Shown piece by piece: positions 52,791-61,250 of a stretch of DNA of 64,000 nucleotides (position 1 is the stretch's first letter; each line of letters starts with the position of its first letter). The DNA comes from Flavobacteriales bacterium UBA720 (GTDB taxonomy: Bacteria > Bacteroidota > Bacteroidia > Flavobacteriales > Weeksellaceae). The stretch is from positions 26,393 through 90,392 of the forward strand of contig DBLQ01000001.1 of NCBI GenBank assembly GCA_002297505.1. Reading direction: 5' to 3'. Both the position numbers and the translations under genes were made by a program. Under the pieces are notes generated by a model that saw only the letters and a program-made list of their open reading frames with translations, ran no database searches and was not told the DNA's origin.

Positions 52791-52821
52791 TTGCTTTTAA
52801 ATATTAATAAGCTTAATTTTG
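52791..52821 (+). promoter_or_regulatory. Promoter of the SprT-like gene
   Basis: TTG (52791-52793), 20-nt spacer, and a perfect TAATTTTG (52814-52821). Leader about 14 nt. Confidence 0.65.
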
Positions 52822-52840
52822 TGTTCATTCCAACTTGCTG

Positions 52841-53446
52841 ATGGCCATTCATGTATTAGAACAATATCTTCCTGTAAACACGCTTCCTTTTTTGAGGAAA
52901 TGGTTCGGGCATCACGCCATCCATATCAAAATTACCAAAAACCGCGACAGCAAACTGGGAGATTACAGGAAATTACCAGATCAGTCTCATCAGATTACGA
53001 TCAATTCTACCCTGGAGCCGCAGCTGTTCTTTTTTGTACTGACCCATGAGCTGGCACATCTGATTGCATTTGAGGAGCATCATTTCAGGATCAGTGCCCA
53101 CGGAAAGGAATGGAAAGACACGTTCCGGAAGATGCTGTTAGAGAGCCTTTCCGTCTACACTGCAGATCTGCAGGCGATTATCACCCAATTTGCGAAAAGT
53201 CCTAAAGCTAACTTTATGGCAAGTCCGGATCTGGTGCGCTACTTTCATATCAAAGATCCGGATGATAAGATCATATTTATTGAAGAGTTGACAGTCAATG
53301 ATCAGTTTCGTTACAAAGGAGAGCGCTACGAGATTCTCGAACGAAAGAAAAAATTATATCTTTGCATCAATTTGAATCAATCCAAAAAATATTTGTTTCG
53401 TCCCTTGGCGAAAGTGGAAAAGATTATAGCAGATGGACAAAAATAA
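52841..53446 (+). CDS. SprT-like zinc-dependent metalloprotease domain protein
   Basis: 201 residues from ATG at 52841 (a TTG at 52835 is in frame but unneeded). The zinc motif HELAH is at 69-73 with the third ligand in the downstream His-rich FEEHHF region. SprT-like proteins in eukaryotes cleave DNA-protein crosslinks; bacterial function is unclear. Overlaps manC by 14 nt. Confidence 0.9.
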   Translation: MAIHVLEQYLPVNTLPFLRKWFGHHAIHIKITKNRDSKLGDYRKLPDQSHQITINSTLEPQLFFFVLTHELAHLIAFEEHHFRISAHGKEWKDTFRKMLLESLSVYTADLQAIITQFAKSPKANFMASPDLVRYFHIKDPDDKIIFIEELTVNDQFRYKGERYEILERKKKLYLCINLNQSKKYLFRPLAKVEKIIADGQK

Positions 53447-54515
53447 TAATTACTGTGTCATAATGGCCGGCGGCATTGGCAGCCGCTTCTGGCCTATGAG
53501 CACCAAGAAATTTCCCAAACAGTTTCATGATATTCTGGGCACGGGCAGAACCATGATTCAGCAGACCTTCGATAGGATCAATCAGCTTATTCCGGCAGAA
53601 AACATTTATGTCATTACCAATCAGGAATATGTAGAGCTTACCACGCAGCAGCTTCCCGAGGTGCCACTGGATAATATCGTGGGCGAGCCGGCAATGAAAA
53701 ATACGTCGGCATGTAATCTTTACATGGCAAAGAAAATCGAAGCTGTCAATCCCGATGCCAATATGATTGTGATGCCGGCAGACCATTTGATTCTCAAGGA
53801 AAAGACCTTTATCGAAAAAGTGGAACTGGCGTTTAATCTGACGGCGAAGAATGATTATCTGATCACTCTGGGCATCACACCCACAAGGCCCGATACTGGT
53901 TACGGCTACATCCAGTTTATTCAGGAAAAAGATGAAGCGATATCGAAAATAAAGACATTCACCGAAAAACCAGATCTGGAAATTGCCAAAAGTTTCCTGG
54001 AATCCGGAGATTTCCTCTGGAATGCGGGAATCTTTATCTGGAGCGCCAAAAGTATCCTCCGGGCTTTTAAAAAATATCTTCCCGAGATGACCAATCAATT
54101 CAGTACCTGCGAATACAACTGCGATTCTGAGAAGGAATGCATCGATAGGATCTATCCTACGGTGAATAAGGTTTCGATAGATAATGGCATTCTGGAAAAA
54201 GCCAACAATGTCTACGTTATCCCCGTCAATCTCGGCTGGAGCGACCTAGGAACCTGGACTTCCGTCTATGCCAATGCCGACAAGAATGATGAGAACAATG
54301 CCATCAATTCTAAAAATGTTTTGACCTATAACTCCAAAGGAAACGTCATCAGAATCAGAAATCAAAATAAAGCTGCGGTGATTGATGGGTTGAAGAATTA
54401 TATCGTTGTGGACACAGAAAAAGCCCTGCTCATCTGCCCCCGGGAAAATGACCAGCTGATTAAGGACTATGTCCTTGACCTTAAAAACCTTAAGAAAGGC
54501 GAACGCTTCATGTAA
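53433..54515 (+). CDS. manC: Mannose-1-phosphate guanylyltransferase
   Basis: 360 residues. The nucleotide-binding GGIGSRFWPMSTKKFPKQF (about 10-28) and the VMPADHLI and FTEKPDLEIAKSFLESGDFLWNAGIFIW motifs define GMP-forming nucleotidyl transferases. It makes GDP-mannose from mannose-1-phosphate and GTP for glycans. The C-terminal isomerase (ManA) domain of bifunctional enzymes is missing. Confidence 0.95.
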   Translation: MDKNNNYCVIMAGGIGSRFWPMSTKKFPKQFHDILGTGRTMIQQTFDRINQLIPAENIYVITNQEYVELTTQQLPEVPLDNIVGEPAMKNTSACNLYMAKKIEAVNPDANMIVMPADHLILKEKTFIEKVELAFNLTAKNDYLITLGITPTRPDTGYGYIQFIQEKDEAISKIKTFTEKPDLEIAKSFLESGDFLWNAGIFIWSAKSILRAFKKYLPEMTNQFSTCEYNCDSEKECIDRIYPTVNKVSIDNGILEKANNVYVIPVNLGWSDLGTWTSVYANADKNDENNAINSKNVLTYNSKGNVIRIRNQNKAAVIDGLKNYIVVDTEKALLICPRENDQLIKDYVLDLKNLKKGERFM

Positions 54516-54543
54516 ATTCTATTTCTAAAATAAAAAAAATGAT

Positions 54544-54573
54544 AACTCTTTGGTTTTTACCGGAGAGTTTTTT
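54544..54573 (+). terminator. Terminator of manC
   Basis: AACTCTTTGGT pairs with ACCGGAGAGTT (11 bp with two G-U) around TTTT and is followed by TTTTTT. Confidence 0.85.
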
Positions 54574-54605
54574 ATTTTTAAGTTTAATAAAAACACAAAT
54601 ACAAA

Positions 54606-56138
54606 ATGCTGGTCAAAGTTTATGGTGCCGCTATTCACGGCGTTTCTGCACAGATTATTACAATAGAAGTTAATGTGGACACCGGCGTAGGTTATCACCT
54701 TGTGGGCCTTCCGGACAATGCCATTAAGGAAAGCAGCTACCGGATCTCCGCTGCACTAAAAAATTCCGGATTCAAAATCCCTGGTAAAAAAATCACCATC
54801 AATATGGCGCCGGCAGATCTCCGCAAGGAAGGTTCTTCCTACGATATGAGCATCGCATTGGGAATTCTGGCAGCTTCTGATCTGATCATCGCAGAAACCT
54901 TGGGTGATTACATCATTATGGGAGAACTTTCACTGGACGGCGGGTTGCAGGCCATTAGGGGCGTTCTGCCTATTGCGATCAAAGCGCGCGAAATGGGTTT
55001 CAAAGGGATCATTCTTCCGAAGCAGAATGCCAGAGAAGCGGCCATCGTCAATAACCTGACGGTGTATGGCGTCGAAAACATAAAAGAGGTGATTGACTTT
55101 TTTAACGAAGGTGCGCCGCTGACGCAATATGAAATCGATACCCGAAAGGAATTTCAGGATAAGATCGATCATTTTCCTTTTGACTTTGATGAAGTTAAGG
55201 GCCAGGAAGCAGCAAAGCGGGCGATGGAAGTGGCTGCGGCAGGCGGACACAACATCATTCTCATCGGCTCTCCCGGAAGCGGCAAGACAATGATCGCAAA
55301 ACGCCTTCCCAGTATTCTGCCACCCCTTAGCCTCAAGGAAGCATTGGAAACCACAAAAATTCATTCCGTAGCGGGGAAAATGGGCGCGGAAACTTCTCTG
55401 ATGACCATACGGCCTTTTCGCTCGCCACACCACACGATTTCTGATGTCGCACTAGTCGGGGGCGGGAGCTATCCTCAGCCGGGCGAAATTTCGTTGGCTC
55501 ACAATGGCGTGCTATTCCTGGATGAGATGCCGGAATTTAAAAGAACGGTTTTAGAGGTCATGCGGCAGCCGCTGGAAGACCGAGTAGTTACAATTTCGAG
55601 AGCCAAATTCACCATAGAATATCCGGCAAGTTTCATGTTGGTAGCCAGCATGAATCCCAGTCCCAGCGGCTATTTTCCGGACGATCCGAACAATACGTCA
55701 TCAGCATTGGAGATGCAGCGTTATATGAACAAACTCTCCGGCCCGTTGCTGGACAGAATTGACATTCACATCGAAGTGTCTAAAGTGGAGTATGAGCAGC
55801 TTGCAGAAAAACGAAAAGGTGAGAGCAGCGAAAGCATCAGAAATAGAGTGATGAATGCCAGAAATATCCAGACAGAGCGCTACAAAGATTTGGATATCAA
55901 TTACAACGCACAGATGGGTCCGAAGGAAATCGAAAAATATTGCATTTTGGATGAATATTGCCAATTGCTCATCAAAACAGCAATGCTTAAACTAAATCTT
56001 TCGGCCAGAGCGTATGATCGGATTCTGAAAGTAGCCCGGACAATTGCAGACCTCGAAAATTCTGAAAATATCGAGGGCGATCATATCTCGGAAGCCATTC
56101 AGTACAGAAGTCTGGACCGCGATTTTTGGAAGGCTTAG
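54606..56138 (+). CDS. comM: YifB family Mg-chelatase-like AAA ATPase (ComM)
   Basis: 510 residues. An N-terminal ChlI domain (VDTGVGYHLVGLPDNAIKESSYRI) precedes an AAA+ Mg-chelatase domain with Walker A GSPGSGKT (about 220-227), Walker B GVLFLDEMPEF and a C-terminal Mg_chelatase C domain. ComM promotes branch migration in natural transformation. Converges on rnhA with a 4-nt overlap. Confidence 0.96.
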   Translation: MLVKVYGAAIHGVSAQIITIEVNVDTGVGYHLVGLPDNAIKESSYRISAALKNSGFKIPGKKITINMAPADLRKEGSSYDMSIALGILAASDLIIAETLGDYIIMGELSLDGGLQAIRGVLPIAIKAREMGFKGIILPKQNAREAAIVNNLTVYGVENIKEVIDFFNEGAPLTQYEIDTRKEFQDKIDHFPFDFDEVKGQEAAKRAMEVAAAGGHNIILIGSPGSGKTMIAKRLPSILPPLSLKEALETTKIHSVAGKMGAETSLMTIRPFRSPHHTISDVALVGGGSYPQPGEISLAHNGVLFLDEMPEFKRTVLEVMRQPLEDRVVTISRAKFTIEYPASFMLVASMNPSPSGYFPDDPNNTSSALEMQRYMNKLSGPLLDRIDIHIEVSKVEYEQLAEKRKGESSESIRNRVMNARNIQTERYKDLDINYNAQMGPKEIEKYCILDEYCQLLIKTAMLKLNLSARAYDRILKVARTIADLENSENIEGDHISEAIQYRSLDRDFWKA

Positions 56139-56617
56139 AACAGCCCGCCGTCCGGTGGGTTTTCAAAAAAAGTATCGACAGCCAGATTCACGGATTTGGA
56201 TGCTGCGACTGCAAGCTGGTCACAGATCTCATTCTCGCGATGGCCGGCGTGACCTTTGATCCAGTGAAATTGGGGTTGATGAAGTTGGAATAATTTATAA
56301 AAAGCTTTCCAGAGATCAGGATTCTTCACGTTTTTCCAGCCTCGTTTGATCCAGCCATAGATCCATTTCTGGTTGATGGCATCGGCAACGTATTTGCTGT
56401 CGGTATAGATATGAACCTCGTTATCCGAAGTTTTTAGGTTACCTAACGCCACAATCACGGCCATCAGTTCCATGCGGTTATTGGTGGTCTTGCGAAAACC
56501 TTTGGCATAGGTTTTCTGATAATTTTTTTCGGGTACACGCATTAAAATACCGTAACCGCCGGGTCCGGGATTGCCGCTGCAGGCACCGTCTGTGAAGATT
56601 TCGATTTTAAGACTCAA
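56135..56617 (-). CDS. rnhA: Ribonuclease HI
   Basis: 160 residues. Catalytic acids Asp10 (FTDGACSGNPG), Glu50 (NRMEL), Asp73 (YTDSKYV) and Asp133 (ICDQLA), plus His123 of the KGHAGH loop, are all in place. It removes RNA from RNA-DNA hybrids. It starts 9 nt past the dnaB stop, so it is probably co-transcribed with dnaB. Confidence 0.97.
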   Translation of the reverse strand: MSLKIEIFTDGACSGNPGPGGYGILMRVPEKNYQKTYAKGFRKTTNNRMELMAVIVALGNLKTSDNEVHIYTDSKYVADAINQKWIYGWIKRGWKNVKNPDLWKAFYKLFQLHQPQFHWIKGHAGHRENEICDQLAVAASKSVNLAVDTFFENPPDGGLF

Positions 56618-56626
56618 AACAGAAAT

Positions 56627-58201
56627 TTAAAACGGCATATCATCATCGTCATCATCATTCATAGCAGAGCCGGAAACATTATTATTGCTCGGCAAGCCAA
56701 ATGCCGCGCCCGGATCTATGGTGATGTTGATTTTATCAAAACCGGAAGGTTCGTCTTTCTGTCCAAAGTTGGATGGCGTATATTCGTAATTGGTGCCGAG
56801 GTCGGCAAACTTACCAATGTTCTTGTGGAATGCCAAGCGGACATCGGCTGTAGCACCGTTTCTGTGCTTGGCAATGATAATCTCGGCCTGATTTTCCGTG
56901 CTGGTTTCTGCGCCTTCTTCATCATTATCCCAAACGGCAATTTTATAATATTCCGGACGGAAGATGAAGGATACGATATCCGCATCCTGCTCAATCGCTC
57001 CGGATTCCCTAAGGTCGGACAGCATCGGTCTTTTACCTGGTCTGGTTTCCACGGTTCTGGAAAGCTGGGAAAGCGCAATCACAGGAACGTTGAGCTCTTT
57101 GGCAATCGCCTTCAGGGACCGTGAGATCATCGCAATTTCCTGCTCACGGTTGCCACCACCTTTTCCGGAACTGGCTGTCATCAGCTGGAGATAATCGACC
57201 ATAATGATCTTTACGCCATGCTGCATAACCAGTCTTCGGCACTTGGCGCGGAAGTCAAAAATCGAAAGGGAAGGTGTTTCGTCAATAAAAAGCGGAGCAT
57301 TTTCCAAAGCTGAAACGTTCGTGAACAGTCTTTGCCATTCATCATCAGACATTTGTCCTTTTCTCAATTTTTCTGAGGAAATTCCTGTTTCTGAGGAAAT
57401 CATCCTTGTGATGAGCTGCACAGAGGCCATTTCCAGGGAGAATAATGCCATCGGAATGTTATGATCCACACAAATGTTTCTTGCCATTGAAAGGATGAAA
57501 GCTGTTTTTCCCATCGCCGGTCTTGCCGCGATGATGATAAGGTCGGAGTTTTGCCAGCCGCCGGTTTCCTTGTCCAGAGCCGTAAATCCGGACGGGATTC
57601 CGGACAAGCCTTCTTTATCTTTCAGCGATTTGATTTTGTCAATCGCTTCTTTTACTAATGAATTGGCTGTGTCAAACCCTTTTTTGATGGTTCCGTTCGT
57701 GATTTCGAAAAAGGATTGTTCTGCTTTGTCCAGCAATTCGAACACATCGGTAGTTTCCTTGTAAGAACTGTCGATGACATTGGCAGAAACGTTGATTAAG
57801 GATCGGAGGATAAATTTTTCCAAAATGACACGCACGTGATACTCGATATGAGCCGAAGAACTTACACCCATCGTAAGGTCGATAATATAATGATCGCCGC
57901 CGGCAAGGTTCAGTTTTTCGTTCTTTTTTAGATCCTGAATCACCGTCATCAGGTCGATAGGCGAGTTGCTCTCGTATAATTTCAGAATCGAAGCAAAAAT
58001 CGTCTGATGCCTTGGATCATAAAAAACATCAGGCGTCAGCAAATCGATGGAATGGTCCAGCCCTTTTCTGTCGATGAGAAAAGTTCCGATGACGATTCGT
58101 TCAAAATCCAGTGCGTTGGGTGGCATTTTGCCATCCGAAATAGAGAGTTCCTTTGCAAAATTACCGTGAATCAATGACGATAATGTATCCTTCTGTGCCA
58201 T
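56627..58201 (-). CDS. dnaB: Replicative DNA helicase DnaB
   Basis: 524 residues from ATG at 58201; the frame to 58252 runs over the promoter. An N-terminal primase-interaction domain (PPNALDFERIVIGTFLID), linker, and RecA-like helicase core with Walker A ARPAMGKTAF, SLEMASVQLITRM and IMVDYLQLM. Hexameric 5'-3' helicase at replication forks. The tail is strikingly acidic (DDDDDDMPF). The promoter -7 box ends 5 nt before the ATG. Confidence 0.98.
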   Translation of the reverse strand: MAQKDTLSSLIHGNFAKELSISDGKMPPNALDFERIVIGTFLIDRKGLDHSIDLLTPDVFYDPRHQTIFASILKLYESNSPIDLMTVIQDLKKNEKLNLAGGDHYIIDLTMGVSSSAHIEYHVRVILEKFILRSLINVSANVIDSSYKETTDVFELLDKAEQSFFEITNGTIKKGFDTANSLVKEAIDKIKSLKDKEGLSGIPSGFTALDKETGGWQNSDLIIIAARPAMGKTAFILSMARNICVDHNIPMALFSLEMASVQLITRMISSETGISSEKLRKGQMSDDEWQRLFTNVSALENAPLFIDETPSLSIFDFRAKCRRLVMQHGVKIIMVDYLQLMTASSGKGGGNREQEIAMISRSLKAIAKELNVPVIALSQLSRTVETRPGKRPMLSDLRESGAIEQDADIVSFIFRPEYYKIAVWDNDEEGAETSTENQAEIIIAKHRNGATADVRLAFHKNIGKFADLGTNYEYTPSNFGQKDEPSGFDKINITIDPGAAFGLPSNNNVSGSAMNDDDDDDMPF

Positions 58202-58205
58202 TCTA

Positions 58206-58237
58206 CAAAGATAGTTTTTTTGATAAGTTAAGGTCAA
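58206..58237 (-). promoter_or_regulatory. Promoter of dnaB, abutting the start codon
   Basis: On the minus strand TTG (58237-58235), 21-nt spacer and a perfect TATCTTTG (58213-58206). The -7 box ends 4 nt before the ATG, so the predicted transcript has no or almost no leader. Confidence 0.65.
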
Positions 58238-58415
58238 TGAAAATCCTAACAAAATTATTCACAATTCCTCCAATCACCTTTAGATAGAAGGAATCTGGTG
58301 TTAGTAATTATTAAATATGATCTTAAACTGTAACAAAATGCAGCAAATGTGAACTTAATACAGAGGAAACACAAGAATTCTCAAAAATCATTAAATTTAA
58401 ATCAAAAATCAAGTT

Positions 58416-59879
58416 ATGTTGCAACGATTCATCCGATTGGAATTCAAAAGTTTCTTCAGGTCCAGTTCATTGGCAGCCAATATCATCGTTAAGATTTTCC
58501 AGCTTTTGGGAGTTTTGTACATTCTGGCGATATTTGTTTTTGCTGCTTTCGGCGCATTTTATTATCCAAAAAAAGAATTACATATTGACCCATTGCCATT
58601 CATCAGCAAGTTTCTGATTTATTGGCTGATAGCAGATTTGTTCCTGAGATATTTTTTCCAGCAAATGCCGACTCAGAATATCAAACCTTTTCTGACAATG
58701 AACATCAAAAAAAGTACGCTGGTCAATTATATGATTAACAAAACTTTTCTGTCATTTTTCAGTTGGGGCGGACTTTTTATATATGTTCCGTTGCTGGGGA
58801 TTTTACTTTACAACGGCTATGATATTTTGGGAAGTTTGTCGTGGATTTTGGCTTTAATCATTTTAAGTTTCAGCATTAATCTGATAAACATCCTTCTGAA
58901 TGGGAAAGATTTGGCCGTTTGGATTATCGGAGGACTTTTGGTTCTTGCCGGCGGATTGGATTATTATAATATCATTGCTTTGTCATCGGCTTCTGAGCAG
59001 TTTTTTATGCTGTTTTTTAATCACTGGTATGCTATTGCTTTACCGATTGCGCTATTCGTTATTCTCTACACCATTTGCAGAAAATTCATTTATGATAATT
59101 TTTATCTGGACAAGGGTCTGGAAATGAAACAGGAAGTCGGCAGGACGGAAAGCATCCAGTTTCTTAATCAGTATGGCGTACTCGGAACGTTCATTAATAA
59201 TGATGTCCGGATGATCAAGCGGAGCAAGGCCGCCAAATCTATCACTCTCGGAAGTTGCCTGTTTTTGTTCTACGGGTTGCTGCTCTTCAGTTCGCCGGTT
59301 TATCAGACACCTTATATGCAGCTGTTTATGGGGCTTTTCGTGACGGGCGGATTTCTCTTCATGTTCGGTCAGCGCGTGCCATCCTTTGACAGTTCCTATT
59401 ATCCCCTGATGATGACCCTGAACGTGCCATACAAAGAATATCTGAAAGCCAAATGGTGGATGATGGTGAGTGCCACGGCGGTCTGCATGGTTTTAGCAAT
59501 CGGCTATGCCTTTGTAAGCTGGGATCTTTACTTCACATTTTTGGCAGCCGGACTATATAATGTCGGTGTCAATTCGCAGGTTGTTCTACTCTCCGGCGCC
59601 TATAATAAAAATCCGATAGACCTGAATGCGAGAGCAAAATCATTAGGTAAGAAAAATAACTTCAGTTTTAAAACCATGTTTCTGCTGTTGCCACAAATGG
59701 TTTTGCCAATGGCCGTTTTCGCAGGAACCAAATACCTGCTGGGCACTACTGCTGCAGTGGCAAGTCTAGGCATTCTGGGCTTGATCGGCTTTCTTCTGCG
59801 GGAGAAGCTTTTCGGCTTCATTGCTCAATTGTACAGGAAAGAAAAATACTCTACGCTGAAAGCATTTAAAGCCAATTAA
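58416..59879 (+). CDS. DUF5687 family ABC-type permease
   Basis: 487 residues with about ten hydrophobic segments and the family blocks RLEFKSFFRSSSLAANI at the N-terminus and PLMMTLNVPYKEYLKAKWWMM near the end. DUF5687 proteins are Bacteroidota permeases paired with an ATPase; the export substrate is unknown. The ABC ATPase gene follows after 86 nt. Confidence 0.9.
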   Translation: MLQRFIRLEFKSFFRSSSLAANIIVKIFQLLGVLYILAIFVFAAFGAFYYPKKELHIDPLPFISKFLIYWLIADLFLRYFFQQMPTQNIKPFLTMNIKKSTLVNYMINKTFLSFFSWGGLFIYVPLLGILLYNGYDILGSLSWILALIILSFSINLINILLNGKDLAVWIIGGLLVLAGGLDYYNIIALSSASEQFFMLFFNHWYAIALPIALFVILYTICRKFIYDNFYLDKGLEMKQEVGRTESIQFLNQYGVLGTFINNDVRMIKRSKAAKSITLGSCLFLFYGLLLFSSPVYQTPYMQLFMGLFVTGGFLFMFGQRVPSFDSSYYPLMMTLNVPYKEYLKAKWWMMVSATAVCMVLAIGYAFVSWDLYFTFLAAGLYNVGVNSQVVLLSGAYNKNPIDLNARAKSLGKKNNFSFKTMFLLLPQMVLPMAVFAGTKYLLGTTAAVASLGILGLIGFLLREKLFGFIAQLYRKEKYSTLKAFKAN

Positions 59880-59965
59880 AATCATCATGACAGCTATTCC
59901 GTTTTTTGCTTTTCAACTTCATTAACATCTAACATTTCACTTTCAACCTCTAACAATAATAAAAA

Positions 59966-60676
59966 ATGATCACAATAAATAACCTCTCCAAAGTTTACGA
60001 AAACAAAAAAGTCTTATCTATAGAAAACCTTGAATTTCTGAAAGGTCAAACGATCGGTCTGGTTGGGAACAACGGTGCGGGAAAAACCACGTTATTCAGT
60101 CTGATTCTGGATTTGATAGAACCAAGTTCCGGTTTTGTTTCCATTGACGGAGCAAAAGTCAACGAATCTGAAAATTGGAAAAACAAAGTCGGTGCCTTTA
60201 TCGACGAAACATTTCTCATCGGCTACCTCACGCCGGAAGAATATTTCTATTTCCTGGGAGAACTGCGTGGACAAAGCAAAGCCAATGTAGACGAATTTCT
60301 GAAAAACTTCACGGATTTCTTCAACGGAGAAATCCTGAATGCCAAAAAATACATTCGCGACCTTTCTAAAGGGAATATGAAAAAAGTCGGAATCATCGGT
60401 GCTTTAATCGGAACGCCGGCGATTATCATTCTGGATGAACCTTTCGCCAACCTCGACCCATCAACTCAAATCAAACTGAAAAACCTCATCAGGGATTGGT
60501 CACAAAACTCAGAATCGACATTCCTGATTTCCAGCCACGATTTGGCGCACACCACCGAAGTTTGCGAAAGAATTGTGGTCATCAACAAAGGCCAATTGGT
60601 GCGAGATATCCAGACTTCTCCGGAAACGTTGAGGGATTTGGAGCAATATTTTGCAGACCAAGTTTCGGTTAGATAA
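59966..60676 (+). CDS. ABC transporter ATP-binding protein
   Basis: 236 residues. Walker A GNNGAGKTT (34-42), signature LSKGNMKKVGI (about 136-146) and Walker B IIILDEPFANLDP are complete. It most likely energises the DUF5687 permease upstream. The signature SKGN is a variant common in this ATPase subgroup. Confidence 0.94.
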   Translation: MITINNLSKVYENKKVLSIENLEFLKGQTIGLVGNNGAGKTTLFSLILDLIEPSSGFVSIDGAKVNESENWKNKVGAFIDETFLIGYLTPEEYFYFLGELRGQSKANVDEFLKNFTDFFNGEILNAKKYIRDLSKGNMKKVGIIGALIGTPAIIILDEPFANLDPSTQIKLKNLIRDWSQNSESTFLISSHDLAHTTEVCERIVVINKGQLVRDIQTSPETLRDLEQYFADQVSVR

Positions 60677-60678
60677 AT

Positions 60679-60713
60679 TTCATTTCTCGCAGATTTTGCA
60701 GATAATGCAGATT
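60679..60713. repeat. GCAGATTTTGCAGAT-type repeat
   Basis: TCTCGCAGATTTTGCAGATAATGCAGATT is a tandem GCAGAT element of a kind frequent between flavobacterial genes. A relative, CGCGGATTTTGCG, occurs at 62773-62785. Confidence 0.45.
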
Positions 60714-60756
60714 AATAATTTCTCTGCTCGATTTGGAAATAAAGAATTGATTAAAA

Positions 60757-60807
60757 AACCACAAAAGTCACAAAAGATATTATTTTTCTTTTGTGACTTT
60801 TGTGGTT
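60757..60807 (-). terminator. Long 21-bp hairpin serving as terminator of the SMR gene
   Basis: AACCACAAAAGTCACAAAAG (plus A) pairs perfectly over 21 bp with its inverse at 60787-60807 around a 9-nt loop; the minus strand continues TTTTTTAATC. The left arm is identical to 62666-62686, so the hairpin is built from a dispersed repeat. Confidence 0.7.
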
Positions 60808-60817
60808 CAATAATTTA

Positions 60818-61147
60818 TTAATGTGAAGAAACAGCTTTCAGTCCAACAATCGAAGCGATTAGGGTGAAAATGAAAAACAACCGCCAGAAGGTTGCCGGTT
60901 CTTTGAAGATAAAAATCCCAATCAAGACGGTTCCCACCGCACCGATTCCTGTCCAGACTGCGTAAGCGGTTCCCAGCGGAAGCGTCTGTGTTGCCTTCAT
61001 GAGTAAAAGCATACTTGCGATGAGCGAAACAAGGAAACCGCCGTACCATAAATAAGATTCGGTGCCGGAAGTTTCTTTGGCTTTTCCGAGGCAGGATGTA
61101 AATCCGACTTCAAAAAGGCCGCCGAGAATCAATAAAATCCAGTTCAT
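60818..61147 (-). CDS. SMR family exporter, SugE/Gdx-like
   Basis: 109 residues with four TM helices. Glu13 in the first helix (LGGLFEVGF) is the essential acidic residue; LPLGTAYAVWTGIGAVG (about 56-72) is the SugE/Gdx-type signature, suggesting guanidinium rather than drug export. I found no guanidine riboswitch upstream. Confidence 0.92.
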   Translation of the reverse strand: MNWILLILGGLFEVGFTSCLGKAKETSGTESYLWYGGFLVSLIASMLLLMKATQTLPLGTAYAVWTGIGAVGTVLIGIFIFKEPATFWRLFFIFTLIASIVGLKAVSSH

Positions 61148-61181
61148 AATATATTTGATTTAAGACTGTTCTTAATCAATC

Positions 61182-61213
61182 AACCCTTTCAAAATCGAGA
61201 TTCTGAAAGGGTT
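61182..61213 (-). terminator. Hairpin between fumC and the SMR gene
   Basis: AACCCTTTCA and TGAAAGGGTT (10 bp) with a 12-nt loop. On the minus strand the following bases (GATTGATTAAG) are a poor U-tract; on the plus strand TTTTGATTC. Probably a terminator of fumC. Confidence 0.55.
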
Positions 61214-61218
61214 TTGAT

Positions 61219-61250
61219 TCTAATATCTAACTTCTAAAAGCTAATTTCTA
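61219..61250. repeat. CTAATATCTAACTTCTAA low-complexity run
   Basis: Same family as the CTAACATCT/TCTAAAA runs at 17021, 41306, 45671 and 59912. Overlaps the fumC stop codon. Confidence 0.4.

Noticed and set aside
53424..54098. 224-residue antisense frame over manC
   Set aside because: Shadow frame; manC is clearly coding on the plus strand.
61148..61247. Guanidine riboswitch ahead of the SugE-like gene
   Set aside because: The 100-nt gap contains only a terminator-like hairpin and repeat sequence, with no ACG[A/G] loop pairs or guanidine-I/III features.
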